Source of the DNA: Girardinichthys multiradiatus
Lineage: Eukaryota; Chordata; Actinopteri; Cyprinodontiformes; Goodeidae
DNA: 64,000 nucleotides
Assembly: GCF_021462225.1 (NCBI RefSeq)
Contig: NC_061818.1
Span: 21,587,978 to 21,651,977, forward strand
Reading direction: 5' to 3'
Positions 28,526 through 42,221 of the stretch are shown here, one piece after another. The notes beneath the pieces are model-generated. The model was not told the origin of the DNA, did no database searches, and saw nothing but the letters and a program-made list of their open reading frames with translations. How positions within the stretch are numbered: position 1 is the first letter of the stretch; the number at the start of each line of letters is the position of its first letter. Made by a program: the position numbers and the translations under genes.

Positions 28526-29130
28526 TAAACGAGGTTCGAGTCTGCCTTAAGAAAAGCCTCTTAATGTTTTTGTTTTACAGTTTTCACAGATCAAAGATTC
28601 TCAGGGAGGGATAAAGGCAAAGATAATTTAGCCTGTGGATGCAACATGGCATGCAGCACTCATAAACTGCAACCGTTTAGCTCTAGAGGTGAAGCTGAGA
28701 CTCACCCAGTGCTGCTAATATGCAAAAACACACCTTGAGGACACAAAACCACTTTCTAATGTTTCAATTTGGTTTGAAGGTTTCATTTTCCTTCCTTTTA
28801 TCCTGATTTTTGTTTATGTCATATTTATAGTTTATGTTGATGAATAGTACATTTTTGTAAAATACACATTTTATTTATTACCGTGTACTGTTTATTACAT
28901 GGCAAAGAAAGACATAAAAATTACATACTAACTGACAGGAAATTGGGGATAATGTCATACTGTGCAATGCTTTGACACTATTATAGTTTTGTTCCATTTT
29001 CTGTTTCACACACAAAAAAGACGTTCAAATCATTTGTTTGACATTGCAGAAATTTATTATCATTGCAGTTGATGTACAATTTATACCTCAAATGTAAATA
29101 TTTAAATAAAAACACACGTATAAATTTTGT
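28526..29130 (+). other. hs3st6: hs3st6 probable 3' UTR
   Basis: AT-rich sequence following the stop codon. An AATAAA polyadenylation signal at 29105-29110 gives a plausible transcript end near 29130. Inferred, with no transcript evidence available. Confidence 0.5.
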
Positions 29131-29439
29131 ATATGGTGTTTATTGTGGATATTTCCCTTTAAAACAGCAGTAAGTTCTAAGTTTTAGCCGTCTTGCAGAG
29201 AACCAACTTAATCTGGTCTTATTTGTTCATCATAAATGGTTATACACCTGTCAGTTGTAAGGATGCATAAAAGGAAGTAATTCTGGCTTTAGTGCTTGGA
29301 TTTTTTGCAGTTTGTGTACCATATTGTGATTCTCAGATTTTTCTGCATGTTGAGAAGAGGTGTGTTACATAACAGTTTACTGAGCCATATTGGTTTTTAA
29401 ATTATATGTTTTTTGCCTAATTTTAAAAGATTATCATTA

Positions 29440-29915
29440 ATGTGGTGTGAAAAAAGTATTTGCTTCCTTAATGTTTTGTTTGGCCTCAATGTTTTGTCAC
29501 ATTGAAGAGTTTCGGATCATGAAACAAAGTTTAATATTAGACAGATCTGTCCTGGGTAAATATAAAAAAGATGTTTTCAAATTATGGTTTTATTTATGAA
29601 GCAAAGAAACTATTACCTGTGATTAATGCTTGGAAAACAGAGTTCAGGTTCTCTACACAGGCCCGCAGAATTAAGAAATAACATACTAATTTAAACAGAA
29701 CCTGTCTGACAGTATGAAGTGGGCCAAAAAATCCCCAAAAGCAACACATAATGCTTTAATCTCACAAAATTCAAGAACAAAGAAAGACACTCACAGACAT
29801 CTATCAGTCTGGAAAGGGTTACAAATCCATTTCTAAGGCTGTGGGATAGTGAGCCACAGTGAGAGCCATAATCTAGACATGGAGACAACATACAACAGCG
29901 GTGAAACTTCCCAAT
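29440..29915 (+). mobile_element. Tc1-like relic (second old lineage), left part
   Basis: The sequence has the 'gtgtgaaaaaagtatttgct' end and the 'gtttcggatcatgaaacaaa' subterminal block of a common fish Tc1-like/MITE lineage. It continues into the coding start ('agtctggaaagggttacaaa', then 'gagccacagtgagagccata'). It is truncated where a LINE fragment begins near 29916. Confidence 0.6.
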
Positions 29916-30535
29916 CAGAAATAGGTGGACTGCCCCCTCTGGATTGGGGGTCAGTCTCTGAGTTTAAGTATCTTGGTGTCTTGTTTGTGAGTGATGGTAG
30001 GATGAACAGGAGATGGACAGACGGATTGGGGCTTCATCTGCAGTTATGCCGGCGATGCTGTTGTGAAAGAAATAATTGAGACAAATAGCAAAGTTCACGG
30101 TTTACCAGTCCACCTATGGCCATAAGATAATGATCATAACCAAAAGAACGAGATCCCTGATAATAGCGGCCAAAATGAGCTTTCTCTGGAGGATGGCTGG
30201 CTCAGCCTTAGAGATAGGCTGAGGGGCTCCTTCATTCAGGGGGAAATTGGAGACGCTGCTTCTCTGCATCAAGATGAGTCAGTTGAGGTGGTTTGGCCCC
30301 CTGGGTGCCTTCCTTTGGAGGTTTTTTGGGCACATCCCACTGGGTGGTAACCCCGGGGCAGACCTAGAACTCGCTGGAGGGCCTGTATATCCCGTTTGGC
30401 CAGGGAACATCTTAGAATCTTCCAGAATAAGCTGGGGGACGTCACTGAGAAAAGGAATATTTGGGATTTACTCCTGGACCTGTTGCCCCCACGACCCAAT
30501 CTCATATAAACTGAAGACAATGGATGGTTGGATAA
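29916..30535 (+). mobile_element. non-LTR retrotransposon (LINE) 3' fragment
   Basis: Broken frames read SEFKYLGVLFVSDGRMNRR near 29960, and SQLRWFG followed in another frame by PRGRPRTRWR near 30275-30385. These are the order and motifs at the C-terminus of a widespread fish LINE reverse transcriptase. The tail 'gaagacaatggatggttgga' at 30510-30530 is the expected simple-repeat 3' end. 5'-truncated and frameshifted. Confidence 0.7.
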
Positions 30536-32455
30536 AAAAACAGCTTTTTGTATTTACTCAGGTTAAGCTGTGTCTGATTAAAATCTTAAAACATTTAAGT
30601 GTGACAAAAAAGCTAACAAAAAAGAAATCTGTGCTTTTTAACAGCACACAAGGCTATACACACTTCTTTTTTATCAATAATACAATCAAAAACATTGTTT
30701 TTATTGTAAGAATCAAGACCAACAGCGCACAGTATTTTTCCCCACAGTTAGTTTAATCAGTCTGCGCTGTTACATTTCACTCCTGTGAAATTATGTATTC
30801 TTTGTGTTTTCAGATTTCTTATCATGCCGGCGGTGCTGTCATGGTGAAAAAGTGTGATCACTTGTCACACTTCTTATTAGAAAGTTGGTGACTTGTCAAC
30901 CCAGTAGCGCAACATCAAGAGTCAAAAACTGATAAAAATAGAATCAATTCATCAGAAATCAGGGAGATGGAAACAGAACACCTTTAAGCTGTGAAGAATT
31001 AGAGTCATTCTCTTTCTTTCACATAACAATCATACTGTATCTTTAGAAAAACAAGGGGAGTGCTATAATGCTTAGAGTTTCTCATCAAGCTGGTGGAGAT
31101 TTATCCCAATACAGATGGCCTTCCTATAGAGTGATATATTTTCTTTGTGTGTGCTTTAATATGCATTTGCCTTTTCCTCTTTTAAAACATCTACTGTTGG
31201 ACACCCTCTACAAGACCTTTTCCACTACAAAAACCAGGTGTAGTACTTATTTGATAAGCAAAGATCACACGATGTCATCTGTTATCCATACTGGCTTCAC
31301 ATGAGTGCCTAATACGTAGGAATCTAAGGATCCTGAAAAATAATTCATTTTTAGTGAGCGGCTGGTGACTCTGAAAAATAAAATGAAAGCTCTAATCCAA
31401 AGAGCACCGTAGTGTTCAGATGCATTTTTTAGATGACAAAGACTGTAAAGCAAAGGGTAATGTTTGCCAAAACTATCTAACTCAAGTAAGGGTGAACATA
31501 TAATTTCCATCACGATTTAAAAATACTGTAATTGATCCAAATCTTACCCTATTATTGGTTTCTGTGGATGATATTAAGTTACCCTAGGTTGGCTTCTTAA
31601 AAATGACCAAACAGAAGAAAGAACCAGTCTTAATTTAATACCTCTTTGAAAGCACTAAATCAACAAGATCTGTCTCCTATAATCCCACCTCTAACTTCCA
31701 TACATCACATCTTTACCTCAGTCAGATATTGGGAAAATGAGAGCTACCCTTTTCTGATGAGTAAACACTGGACGTATTTTACTGTGATGGCAAAAGGTTT
31801 TAAAGTAAGTTTCTGTTCTGCTTGTTTAAGCCTGAAATTCTGTAACAATGAATGTCGCATAGCAGGGGCCCAGTTAGACATAAAGGCCTACAAGGGCAGG
31901 GGCCCTTCTGTAATCACATCACAGGATCTCTGCATTAAGACATGGTACACGAACCTCTCTTGTCAACCCAGCTGTTCCTGCATGCCAACACTGCACAGCT
32001 GTCACTGAAACAGAAAGGTGAAATGAGGGTGAAATATTTCAAAAAACAAGAATTTAATGCCTGTTCCTATCAATAACAAAAACCATGTAGAAAAGAATGG
32101 GTTTATAGATCAATACTTTGACATATTGTCTATGTTAATTTAAAGTCTACTTTAAAAATCCTATTTTAATACCAGAATGGCAGAATGTGCAGGAAATGCA
32201 CAACAGAGCCAGAGAGTTAACATCAATCATCTCTAAGTTGATATTCTATGTTGCTACTTATATTCCTGTTACCTGCTATAGTTTTTATCATGCTACAATC
32301 AACAAATTTTATCCCCAGACTACATCTGAAGATCTATGTCTTTCCTTACTACACTTCTGGTGCGCAAAACAAAACAGCTACCAGCAGAAATTTCCACTTT
32401 GATGTTAACAAGGCTGTGGAGAATTACACTAAAGCTTACTTCAGCTGTTTTTTTT
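30536..32455. other. intergenic, nothing recognised
   Basis: AT-rich sequence. The frame at 31646-32008 encodes no recognisable protein. No repeat family identified. Confidence 0.4.
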
Positions 32456-32814
32456 AGTCAGTCAGTCATTTTCTAAACCTTTTCTTGGTGGGTCGCGGGG
32501 AAGCTGGTGCCTATCTCCAGCAGTCTATGGGCGGGAGGCGAGGTACACCCCGGACCAGTCGCCAGTCCATTGCAGGACAACACACAAACAACCAAGCACA
32601 CACTCATTCACACACACCTAAGGACAATTTAGAGAGACCAATTAACCTAAGAGGCATGTCTTTGGACTGTGGGAGGAAGCTGGAGTACCCGAAGAGAACC
32701 CACGCATGCACGCGGAGAACATGCAAACTCCATGCAGAAAGACCCCTGGCTGGGAGTCAAACCCAGGACCTTATTGTAAGGTAATAGTGCTACCACCTGC
32801 GCCACCGTGCAGCC
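32456..32814 (-). mobile_element. tRNA-headed SINE, second copy (reverse)
   Basis: Reverse-complement copy of the SINE at 27321. The tRNA-like head is at the right end (about 32750-32814, including the complement of GGTGGCGCAGGTGG) and the tail of AGTC repeats at the left end (32457-32470). It is full-length or nearly so. Flanking duplications are unclear. Confidence 0.75.
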
Positions 32815-34535
32815 CACAGTTTTTTAATAAATAGTTTAAAAAAAAACTACTTATTACACAATAATTACTTTTCTGGACAGAAGAAAAATCCAACTTTGCA
32901 TTTTAATGCTGCTGATTTTATTAAATTTTCTGTGGTTTAGCCGAAGCCTTTTACCCGTTTTGGAGCTTGCTTTGTTGATTTTTTTTAGTGGAAATACAAT
33001 GTATTTTAAGATTTAATCTATCTGTTAATCCCAGCATAACATCACCATCATTTAACAAGTCTTATCAGCTATCCCCTGTATCAGTTTTATACGTTTATTC
33101 ATTTTTAACAAAACCAGCAGACTAAATGTTCAATAAGTGTCTTGTTATTTTATGGCCAAAATGCTCAGCACATTGTCCAGGGGCCAATGCTCAGATCTGG
33201 ACATTAAGCATCTCTTCTGGTTTTTGTCTGTCTATTCTGCAACTTTTTAATTTATACTCAGTAATTTTGTTTATTCTCATGTCGATTTCTTTACTTTGTG
33301 ACTGTTTCCTTAAAGAGAAATCACACAGTCCTCCTCACTGTCTCCAAAATGGAGGCCACATGTACAGTCAAAGGTCTTCATGTGTTATGGCCTTTAATTA
33401 TAGATGTGCGCTCTAACAGGAACCCCCACTTCTTTCTCTGTGGGCTCAGAATTAACAACAGAGCTCTTTTCTTTCATGATGTACTGCTCTGTAAGGTTAA
33501 AAAAACAACAAACATCTTCAGTGGTGAAACAACCAAGGATAGGAACCCATTAGAGAAATGAAACATACCCCAAGTTCCATGATGAATGGAAATTTAAATA
33601 AAAAAAGACAAAAAATGTTATCAAACACATTAAGACTGAGTTTTATTTGTGGAAATGTTTGTGGGTCGTGAGTAAAATGGCTCCACTCAGTGTGTATTTA
33701 TGAGTTTCATAAAGCCCACACACACACTTCGTTCACACACTCAGCACCTCCTGCCTCCACTAATTTCAGTCCAGATTTCTGTTTCCTGTTATCCCTGGCA
33801 TTAGTTTTTAAAGACCACTCTGAAATTTTAAATATCCAAGACCAACTTCATCCTTGAAATATTTTATGACTCTGTATTAATACTCTTGGTGGTAGAAGGA
33901 TTTCTGTGCCAGCCCAGCAGCTGGCATTAACAGATACATTTATTCTAGCATCTGGGAAAGTAATTAATGTCCTTAGAGGACAATCCCAGAGGTAAACTTT
34001 CCCTACATCAGCATGACATCATACTTCAGATAATTTACAGCTTTCTTTGAACACTTGTAATTATGTGAGAAAATCAAATGAGTTTAAGAAGGACTGGCAA
34101 GCAGTGGCCTGTTATGATACAGGTAATGTGGCTCACTGCTCAGAGCGCTATCCTGTCATTAGGCGGCTCAAACCCTTGCGTGAAAGGAAACATTTGTCTG
34201 GGGTCTTCCTGGATGAGTTTTCCATTGCCGTTGTCAAGTAGTTAGTAGGGACTGGGCATTCCCAGTTGGGCTGCCCCATCCCAGTTGTTCACAGTGTGAG
34301 CACTGTGAGAATATAGAGCTGTTAATCATAGCATGTTTGGCCAAAGATGTTGAAATCTGTATTAGATTTGCCGATTCTTTTTAGGGGCAAATTTAAAAGG
34401 GTGTTTCACTGTTTTCTAAGGAATCAAGACTTTATTTGACCTTCTCCTTTTCAGTCTAAAACATAAAGACCCACCTGCTCTTGTAGCCACCAAAGCAAAC
34501 TGTGTAGGCCATTAGCATTTTGTCAAATTTTATGA
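32815..34535. other. intergenic, nothing recognised
   Basis: No recognisable gene. Frames at 33126-33561 have no identifiable domain. Confidence 0.4.
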
Positions 34536-34540
34536 CTCAC

Positions 34541-35075
34541 TATCACAGCTTGTGTAGCGGAGGACTCCGGAATGCAGACGGACAGGCAGCATGGCGGTAG
34601 GTGAATTTATTTAATGAACAAAAAACTTACTTCAGAGGGTGACGGCAAAAACAGACATGGGCAGGCTGGCAAGACAGGCTTGGCATGAGCAAAAGGACAA
34701 GACAAGAACAGTGAGTGAATTATCCAAAATGTTTCTGCGAGGAATGAACAGAACAGTTGTGTATATATGAAGCAAGAACCAGGTGAAACGAGGAGACTGA
34801 ATGCTAGGTGCAGGTGAACCGAATGAAGATGATTGAAAACAGACAGGAGAGAACAAAACGTGGCTGGAGCAGAACAGAGATTCTTGAATACAAACTAATA
34901 GAAACACAAATAGTAAACTATGAAATTAAAGCATAACCAGATCCAAAAACCTAACTTGACAAAACATGAACTAGAACACAAAAACTAAAGTATGGCCAGG
35001 AAAATAATAAACAGAAGCATGATTCAAAACCAATTAAGAATAATAAGAACCCAAAAACACCCACATATCATGACA
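34541..35075 (-). mobile_element. solo LTR-like element, copy 3 (535 bp, TSD CTCAC)
   Basis: Inverted copy of the family at 5877 and 8325. Read on the minus strand it starts TGTCATGATATG and ends CAAGCTGTGATA. It is bounded by a perfect 5-bp duplication CTCAC at 34536-34540 and 35076-35080. The minus-strand frame at 34632-34907 is coincidental. Confidence 0.7.
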
Positions 35076-35080
35076 CTCAC

Positions 35081-36405
35081 ATCTAAATTTAGCCAAACTT
35101 CATTTTATAGACCTTATGGTCTGATTTGATCCTAATATATACCTTTTTCAAACTATTCAATTTTTTATTTTATTTTATGATTTTAATGTTCTAAAGCTTA
35201 ATGCTGCATAATATTTTTTTAATTTAATATATAATGAAATATGCCATTAATGTTGAGAATATAAAATGGACGGTGATTTTACACTGCATGCTCATTCTTG
35301 TCATTTATAAAAATCACTGCACAGCTGAAGTCACACTTACACAGGAACACACACATTTTTACCACATGATTATTCCAGCCTTAATGAGATTTTTCTCACA
35401 CACACATACATGAGATAAAGTTTAGAACTGATTTTCTGGTTAGAAAATAATGTACTCAATGAACTCAGCCTTTCTACTGCAAAAACAAAGAAGATGACTG
35501 TATCCAGATGACATCCATTAGTTTTCTGTAGGGGTTTGATTCTGTTCTCCAGACCACATTAGTGGGCTCTGCAGATGCAGAGGTATTTTTCAGCTGGTAA
35601 GTAACATTAAGGTAATTCCCATAAATCCATTGTGATTTCATAGCTCTGATTTGTTTTTAACACCTGAAATGGGGGAAAATGGTACAAAATCAACCAAAGG
35701 CAATAAAAGCTAAAGTTTAAAAGTGAGTATAAAAAATGGATTTCCTGAAAGACAGCTCCGTTCATTCAAAGAGAGATTTAGTATAAGGCATTTGTCTCTT
35801 TCTGGTCAGGCATTAATACAATCTTGTTAAATCCTAGGGAATTGTGACTCCCAACTTTAATTGATGAGAGTGATATAAGCTGGAAAGATTTTGGTCACAG
35901 GAACTGTTACACAAATATAGGCTTGGGAATTTTATTGCATTTCATAAAGTTGTTTTTCTGGACACACATGCTTCTGCAAAGGCTTCTACAGTTGTTTTTT
36001 TTAGCTTTTAAAATACCAACTCTTGTCTACTTATAGGGCCTTGATTGGAAAAGATGGAGGATGAAAATTCATACATGCTTGCAGTCATTTTACGAGGTAC
36101 AAATGGAGACACTGCTGCCAAATAGAGGGAAAACTTTCATACTAAAAATAAAAATCTGTAGAAATGCTTTTGGAAAGCCATTCATTTTCATTTGACTGGG
36201 GCCACATTTGTCCTTTAAGTAAAGTGTTTTATATTTAGCCAATAAAACCAGAAAGGTTTCTCCTGAAATAATTCAGCTACAGCTCTGTTAACTAAACCAA
36301 AGAGGTTATTCACCAGTGCTTTTTAAATCATTTTATTTATCAAAGCTCCCATTTATGCTTCTGTAACAATTACAGAGCCACAGTTTTGAATGACTAGTAA
36401 AATGC
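35081..36405. other. intergenic, nothing recognised
   Basis: AT-rich sequence without recognised genes or repeats. Confidence 0.4.
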
Positions 36406-37060
36406 CTACAGCACCTTGCAAAGCTATTCTTGCTCCTTAAACATTTCAGAATGTTGTCAAGTTACAACCACAATCATTGATGTACTTTATTAAAGATAAA
36501 GTCCAATTATTTACCTTTAGAGGTCATCTAATTAGTAAATAAAGTCCTTCCGTGTGTAGATTGATCTCAATTGCAGCTGTTTTGCCTCAGATGTCTGTTG
36601 GGGAACAGTATTAAACCTACAGCATCATTAAGATCATCAAGGAGCACTGTGAGACATTTTGGTGGCAGCATCATGCTGTGGGGATGCTTTCGGCTTTTTC
36701 AGCAGGGCCGCGGAAACTGGTCAGAGTTAATGGGAAGATGGATGGAGCTCCATGCAGGACAATCCTGGAGGAAAAGCTTTTACCCAACAATGCAGCCAGA
36801 GCTACAAAGGAATGACCTGAGATATTTTGCAAAGGATGGGTTGGTCTCTATAGATGTTCAAAATTGGTAGACATATGGCTGCAACATGTGGCTATAATTG
36901 CAGCAGAAGGTTGTTCCTCAAGGTATTGACTCATGGAGAGTGAATACAAATCCAAACCACACCGTTCAGTTTTTTTTATTTATACAAAAATGCAATGAGG
37001 TTTGTCACTACAACACGATAAAAGAAATCTTTGGTGAGTCACTATATAAACTAGAACAAT
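36406..37060 (+). mobile_element. Tc1-like relic, internally deleted
   Basis: The left end is 'cagcaccttgcaaagctatt' near 36410. A transposase remnant at about 36640-36760 includes VRHFGGSIMLWGCF, followed in altered frame by NWSELMGRWMELHA. The right part contains 'gtattgactcatggagagtg' near 36920. The first half of the transposase is largely missing. Inactive. Confidence 0.65.
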
Positions 37061-37194
37061 GGGCAAAAAAAATGTCAGTGTGTTTAGATGTTTAATTGTT
37101 ACACTTAACATACTTGCAGCTGTAAGAGTGAAAGGTGGATCTAAATCCTGATAGTGCTTTTGAATGTGTGGTTTGTAGAATGACAGTCATTTTA

Positions 37195-38287
37195 TTTGAA
37201 ATAGATCTGACCCACATACAGAGAATAGAATGAGAAAAAAGGTTGTTTATTTGAAAGATGATTGTTAGGTATTATTTAGTCAACTCAGAGGTAAGAACGA
37301 TACAGTCAGAGTTACTTGCAGCAAGGGTAGCCCACTTTGCAGTGCAACTACAAAGTTTTGACACCCTATCTCTTTATTTATATACACAATTCAACAAACA
37401 GTTCAGACAGGGTGTATGTGTGTGAGACAGAAAGGAGGCTGGTTCACACAGAGATAACAATAATTCACACACACAGGGAGGAAGGCATAGTGCAGGTGCC
37501 TTGCAACACAAAGTTTTTACATGAGTGATAACAAGTTTTTGCACCCATCCAACAATGATAATCAGGAACGTGATGGTCGAAAATCTCATTGTATGGAGAG
37601 AGGGGAAAAGGTTGAGTGAATACAGGGAAACGGAAAGTAAACAAAACTAAGAACAATAAACTAAAATGATTGTGAGTTCAGCTTACTAAGTAACTGTGGT
37701 CAGGACGCCAGGGGTAGAGAGATTCAGGATCCAGGTTTAACGAAGGCAAGTACGTAGAAGGTTTCTTGGGTGCTATTCAGTGTGAGCTTGGAGCGGACAG
37801 GAATGAGTTCGGTGTGCAGATGCTTACGTTGGAGGGTGGACAGGTTATGCTTACGGCTTAGTCCAGGAGACGATGGGAGCAGGAAACTGCCAGCTTAATG
37901 CAAATCCAAACGAAGACAGGAGATAGGATATGAAATCCACAGAGCGTAGATAGGCTTGATCATCCAGAGTAACTTCTGGAGATGTAGTCAGTACACAGTG
38001 ACATAGATCCAAAGCTTAGGGTTTCTAAATCTGCAAAAGGAGCAAAGACAAAGTTACACGAGGTCGAAGAACAAAGCATATACTTTGTGTTTGGCTCGAG
38101 CTTGTACCACTGGTGGCAAAACACTCTGGCATCGAAGTGCTGGCAGCCTCCTGCTTAAGTACTCCTCAGAGTAATCAGTGGAAATAAGTCGTACCTGTCA
38201 CCCAGCACACCTGGGAGCTCCAGCACCGTCTGAAAATGAGCACATGTAGCAAGCACAAAAACACAAACACAACCCAGATCCTGACAG
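37195..38287 (-). mobile_element. Ty3/gypsy-related LTR and 3' pol fragment
   Basis: On the minus strand the right boundary begins CTGTCAGGATCTGGGTTGTG, the same terminus as the gypsy fragment at 4984. The left part (37206-37630) shares 'tctgacccacatacagagaa' and 'aatcaggaac' blocks with 4375-4450. It also encodes SPYNEIFDHHVPDYHC, matching the peptide [14 protein letters not shown] of the 4260-4984 relic. Both are therefore pieces of one gypsy family, here in decayed form without integrase motifs. Confidence 0.6.
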
Positions 38288-39540
38288 ACAAAATGTTAAA
38301 AGGATATGGATATTTGTGCAAAGCATGACAATTACATATGCCTGAGTATCAGTCAAAATTTATCAAGATCTTGGGATTTATTAGAGGAAGACACTTCACA
38401 GTGGGCATGAGGTTAACGTGCAAGAATAACACGCTTGGAGTCCTGACATGCAAGATAGCCCCTCTGTGTGTCCAAAAATATCAAATTAAATCAATTTGCC
38501 AACCTTGTGAGCGTGTTTTACAGTGATGTTCCACGTCTCCTGCATCCTCTCTGACTCAGAGCCTCCAAAGTTTCTGAGTGTTAGTGGTTGTTTCCTTAGA
38601 ATAGCCACACCACAGGCCCGTCTGGTGGCAGTCAGTACAGCACGCGAAGCCGGGCATCACGAATACCCATTTTTCTGAAAATGCAGATAGGAAAAGATGC
38701 AGACAGTCAGGCTGCAAAATTCTTTCACATGATGGACCTTCTGTCTTCCAGGAGAAAAGGCCTTATTCAGCCAAAGAATGAACGGTATAAAGCCTCACCA
38801 AAGTTATATGGTGTGTGATCAAACTGACATTGAGTTAGGTATCTTTGTCAGGGATTTTGAGTTAAATTAGGTGAATCTTCACATAGGTACTAAATCAACT
38901 GTAAAAGAACTATACCTCAAATTACTTTCATCTGTAACTTATTTATATTTTGGTTTAATAAACCAGAGTTCTTTTCACAATCCTTAAAAGTATATTTATT
39001 TTTATCTTTTTTTCTGTAAAGTTCCTGTTTGGGCTGCTTTTCACTTATTCTCTGTGCCTGCCTTTGGGCCTAAACATGATAGCATGACAAAGCTGGACAG
39101 ATGGAGGACAAAAGAATTTTGAGCACCATTTACAGCACATTACTAGTGATTTAAATGTAATCATTAATAGTTAATATATTTTCTTTATCCACTTAACTGA
39201 AGGCATAGAAACAGACAAGCCTGCATGCACGCACTCACTCAACCCAACATTCATCTTGGGGAAACACGGAAACTCCACTCTGAAACAACCAAAGTCTTTT
39301 GTGCTGTGGGTGAATTGTGTTAACAGCTGTTAAGCAGGAGCCTGTTGTTAGGGGAAAGAAATCCACCCAACACCTTACACAGGACCTGAGACATGTATTG
39401 TACTTCAATTAATCATCTATTGTTTTTCACCTAGTAGGCCGTAGGGAATCTCCCCGATGAGGCTAAAATACAGCACTCTCCACATTTATGAGCAAAACAG
39501 GTAAAAAATGTGTAAAAAGGCATACAATTTTTATTTAATT
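38288..39540. other. intergenic, nothing recognised
   Basis: No recognisable gene or element. Confidence 0.4.
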
Positions 39541-39850
39541 TCACTCGCATAATCTCACTCTGTCCTGCAATGGACTAGTGATGCAGGTATGAGCAAAATA
39601 TAAACAGGGACTTGGCTTGGCTTCACTTGACAAAAGCACACAATCATAAACAGGCTTGGCATGAACGGAGCAAAATAATCCAGTAAGGAGTAAACAGAAT
39701 AGAAGGGTATATAAAGGGCAAGACAGGTGAAAACATAAACTGAATGGCATGAACAGGGGGACCAGATGAAGCTGATTGCTTTGGCAAAGGCAGAGAGTGA
39801 AAACAAAACATGGCAGGACCAAAACAGAAGTCCAAGGACACAAACTAACC
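39541..39850 (-). mobile_element. truncated copy of the solo-LTR-like family
   Basis: Shares word order with the copy at 34541-35075: 'caggcttggcatgaacggag', then 'tatataaagggcaagacagg', then 'accagatgaagctgattgct' and 'aaacaaaacatggcaggacc'. Both termini are missing, so it appears truncated or overwritten by the adjacent LINE fragment. Confidence 0.5.
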
Positions 39851-39869
39851 AAGGGGAAATCTTACAGAT

Positions 39870-39960
39870 AGAGAACATAAACCAGAATGGCTGGTTTAAA
39901 TCTTATTTGTCTGACAGACTCCAGTTTGTTCATGTAAATGATAAATCATCTTTAAACTCT
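39870..39960 (+). mobile_element. LINE reverse transcriptase fragment
   Basis: The translation includes WFKSYLSDRLQFVHVNDKSS, a typical segment of fish non-LTR reverse transcriptases between the palm and thumb motifs. The downstream frame to 40296 stays open but resembles nothing identified. Short remnant. Confidence 0.6.
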
Positions 39961-40796
39961 GATCTCTTCAGCTCACACAACATTGCCCTTAAAGCTCCAC
40001 CGTTTGGCTACGTTTTCATGTCCCGACTGACATCACTGCTGGTTTGTGTTAGATCGGAAACCTGTGGTCTCCTTGTAATCCACGCTCCCCTCAGAAGAGT
40101 CAAATATACCTTCTCAGGCTGGGCCTTGGTGACAACATCGCCAGTTAATGTGGTGAGCGTTAAATCAGAGCTGAGGTCAGGCTTTGATGCCTTTGTTAAT
40201 AGCTGGGAGAAGGTAATACTTACCAGTCACACAAAAGAAGAGGAGTTGTATGATTCATATCTCATAAAAGACGACATCTGCTGCGAACATACATGATACA
40301 AAGCTCCACTTTGACCTTGTGGTGGGGGAAACTGGTCTATGAATGCACTTCCCAGCTCTTATTAAATTTGTGATAAATGTTAGAATGATGGAGACATGGG
40401 TTCCCTGAGCACCTGGTTAGGTGAGGTTTACAGATAACCTGCCCTACAGGTGAGGCATGATGATGTAGTCTGACTCAGGTTGCAGCAGAGGAGCTTGGGA
40501 CAGGTTGATGGAGACTTTGTTTGAAGTTGAAAAGAGAGAAGCCCGTGGGAGAACAACACCCGAACCTGGAAAAGATGTTACAAAAAAACTCTAAACAATG
40601 TGGCTATGTTAAAGATACACATCCTGGAACTCATTATTACAATTTAACCATGAGTGATTTTTTTTATAATATATTACAATGTTTTTCTTATATTGTATTG
40701 TAATACCGAGCAGAGGATTGAGTGTGAGCATCCAACTGTTGAAGGGAAACAATCCAAAATGTATAAAAAGAACCATTTCCAAAACAGGGAACCATG

Positions 40797-41152
40797 GTGG
40801 CACACGTTGTAGCACAGTTGCCTTGCAGTTATTAGGTCCTAGGTTCAAATCCCAGCCTGAAGTCTTTCTGCATGGAGTTTGCATGTTCTCACCATGCATG
40901 TGTGGGTTCTCTCCGGGTACTCTGGTTTCCTCCGACAGTCCAAAAACATGACCGTTAAATGGTCTCTCTAAATTTCCCTGAGGTATGAAAGGGTGTGTGA
41001 TTGGTTGTTGTTCCACATTTGTCAATGTGCTGCCCTGTGAAGAACCGGTGACCTGTCCATGGTGTAATCTGCCTCGCGCCCATAGACCACTGGAGAAAGG
41101 TGCCAGCTCCCCCGCGACCCAGTTTGGAAGAAGTGGGTATAGAAAATGGATG
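40797..41152 (+). mobile_element. tRNA-headed SINE, third copy
   Basis: The head 'ccatggtggcacacgttgta' and the B-box-like GGTTCAAATCC near 40842 are followed by the usual body ('tctttctgcatggagtttgc') and a GGAT-repeat tail (41144-41152). It differs from the other copies in the head and tail unit. Flanking duplication is imperfect at best ('tttccaaaac' against 'tttcaaaacc'). Confidence 0.75.
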
Positions 41153-42213
41153 GATTTCAAAACCTAAGCACAACCAAAGGAAGTCTGTTCATGGGCCCCT
41201 CAATGCAATGAAGTCATCCTGGAAAGTCCCAGAACTATGCTTGATTGTGGTGATGGTGTCCTTTGCCAATATCAGTACTTCTTCTTCTTTCAAAACCAGC
41301 AGGTTAAATCGATGCCAAAGAGCTTGATGTTGATCTCATCCAACCACAGAACTTTGTCAACTTGAAATTTATGATATAATGAGAAAACAACTAGAACATA
41401 GATTCCAAGATCAATTTAGAACCACTAACCTATTTTTTCACATTCCTGGAATCTGGTGTGCAGGACTCCTGTGCTTGGGTTGAAAATTCAATGTGCACAT
41501 AAAGAACACCCAGAGCCAAGATTTAATTTAGAAAACTACTCAATACAAGAAAATGTTACCTTCTTGATCAGTCAGACAGAGAGAGGTACCCCCAAACCTT
41601 GTAGTTTTTAGTATAACAATGTGGGCTCTAGATGGACAAACCTTGTCAGTTTATTATTTTACTTAGTACCCCTACACATAGCCCATTCTAAAATGGCCAA
41701 ACTCTAACTCTCAGTAGTTTATTCTAACCTCCCCAACAACCCTACACCATTCCAAACCCTTTGTGAAGTGCCTTGAGACATGTGTTGTGAATTGGCGCTA
41801 TATAAATAAAACTGAATTTAATTGATTTGATTGTACTGAAAGGACTAATATTGAAAACATTCTAACAAAAAATGTTTTTCAAAGAATGTTGGATTTAATC
41901 AGCAACAAACCTATAAAATAAAGGAATCTATAGTTCTCTGGATGTGACAAAGCTGATTATGAATGCAACCCTTCTAAGCGTCAAAAACAAAACTTTTAAA
42001 ATCAAATTTGACATTAAAGTAATTTAGGAGTTTCAGCATTAAACACAAGATGTTTAAAATATTCTGAATTATACACAGAATTTACCCATTTAAAAATCTG
42101 TATTTTTTCTTTATATTTTCTATGAATTTAACCCCCCAATACTTGAACAAATGGAAATGTATTGAAGAGTGAATTTCTGGAATCCCTAAAACGCAATTTA
42201 GTTTCTTGATATG
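41153..42213. other. intergenic, with a SINE-tail fragment at 41762-41832
   Basis: Mostly unassigned. A fragment at 41762-41832 ('gaagtgccttgagacatgtg', then 'ggcgctatataaataaaact') matches the one at 7523-7590. Nothing else recognised. Confidence 0.45.
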
Positions 42214-42221
42214 CCACAAAC

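Noticed and set aside
39766..40296. 176-codon open frame
   Set aside because: Only a short part (about 39870-39960) resembles LINE reverse transcriptase; the rest is not recognisable, so it is annotated as a retrotransposon fragment rather than a gene.
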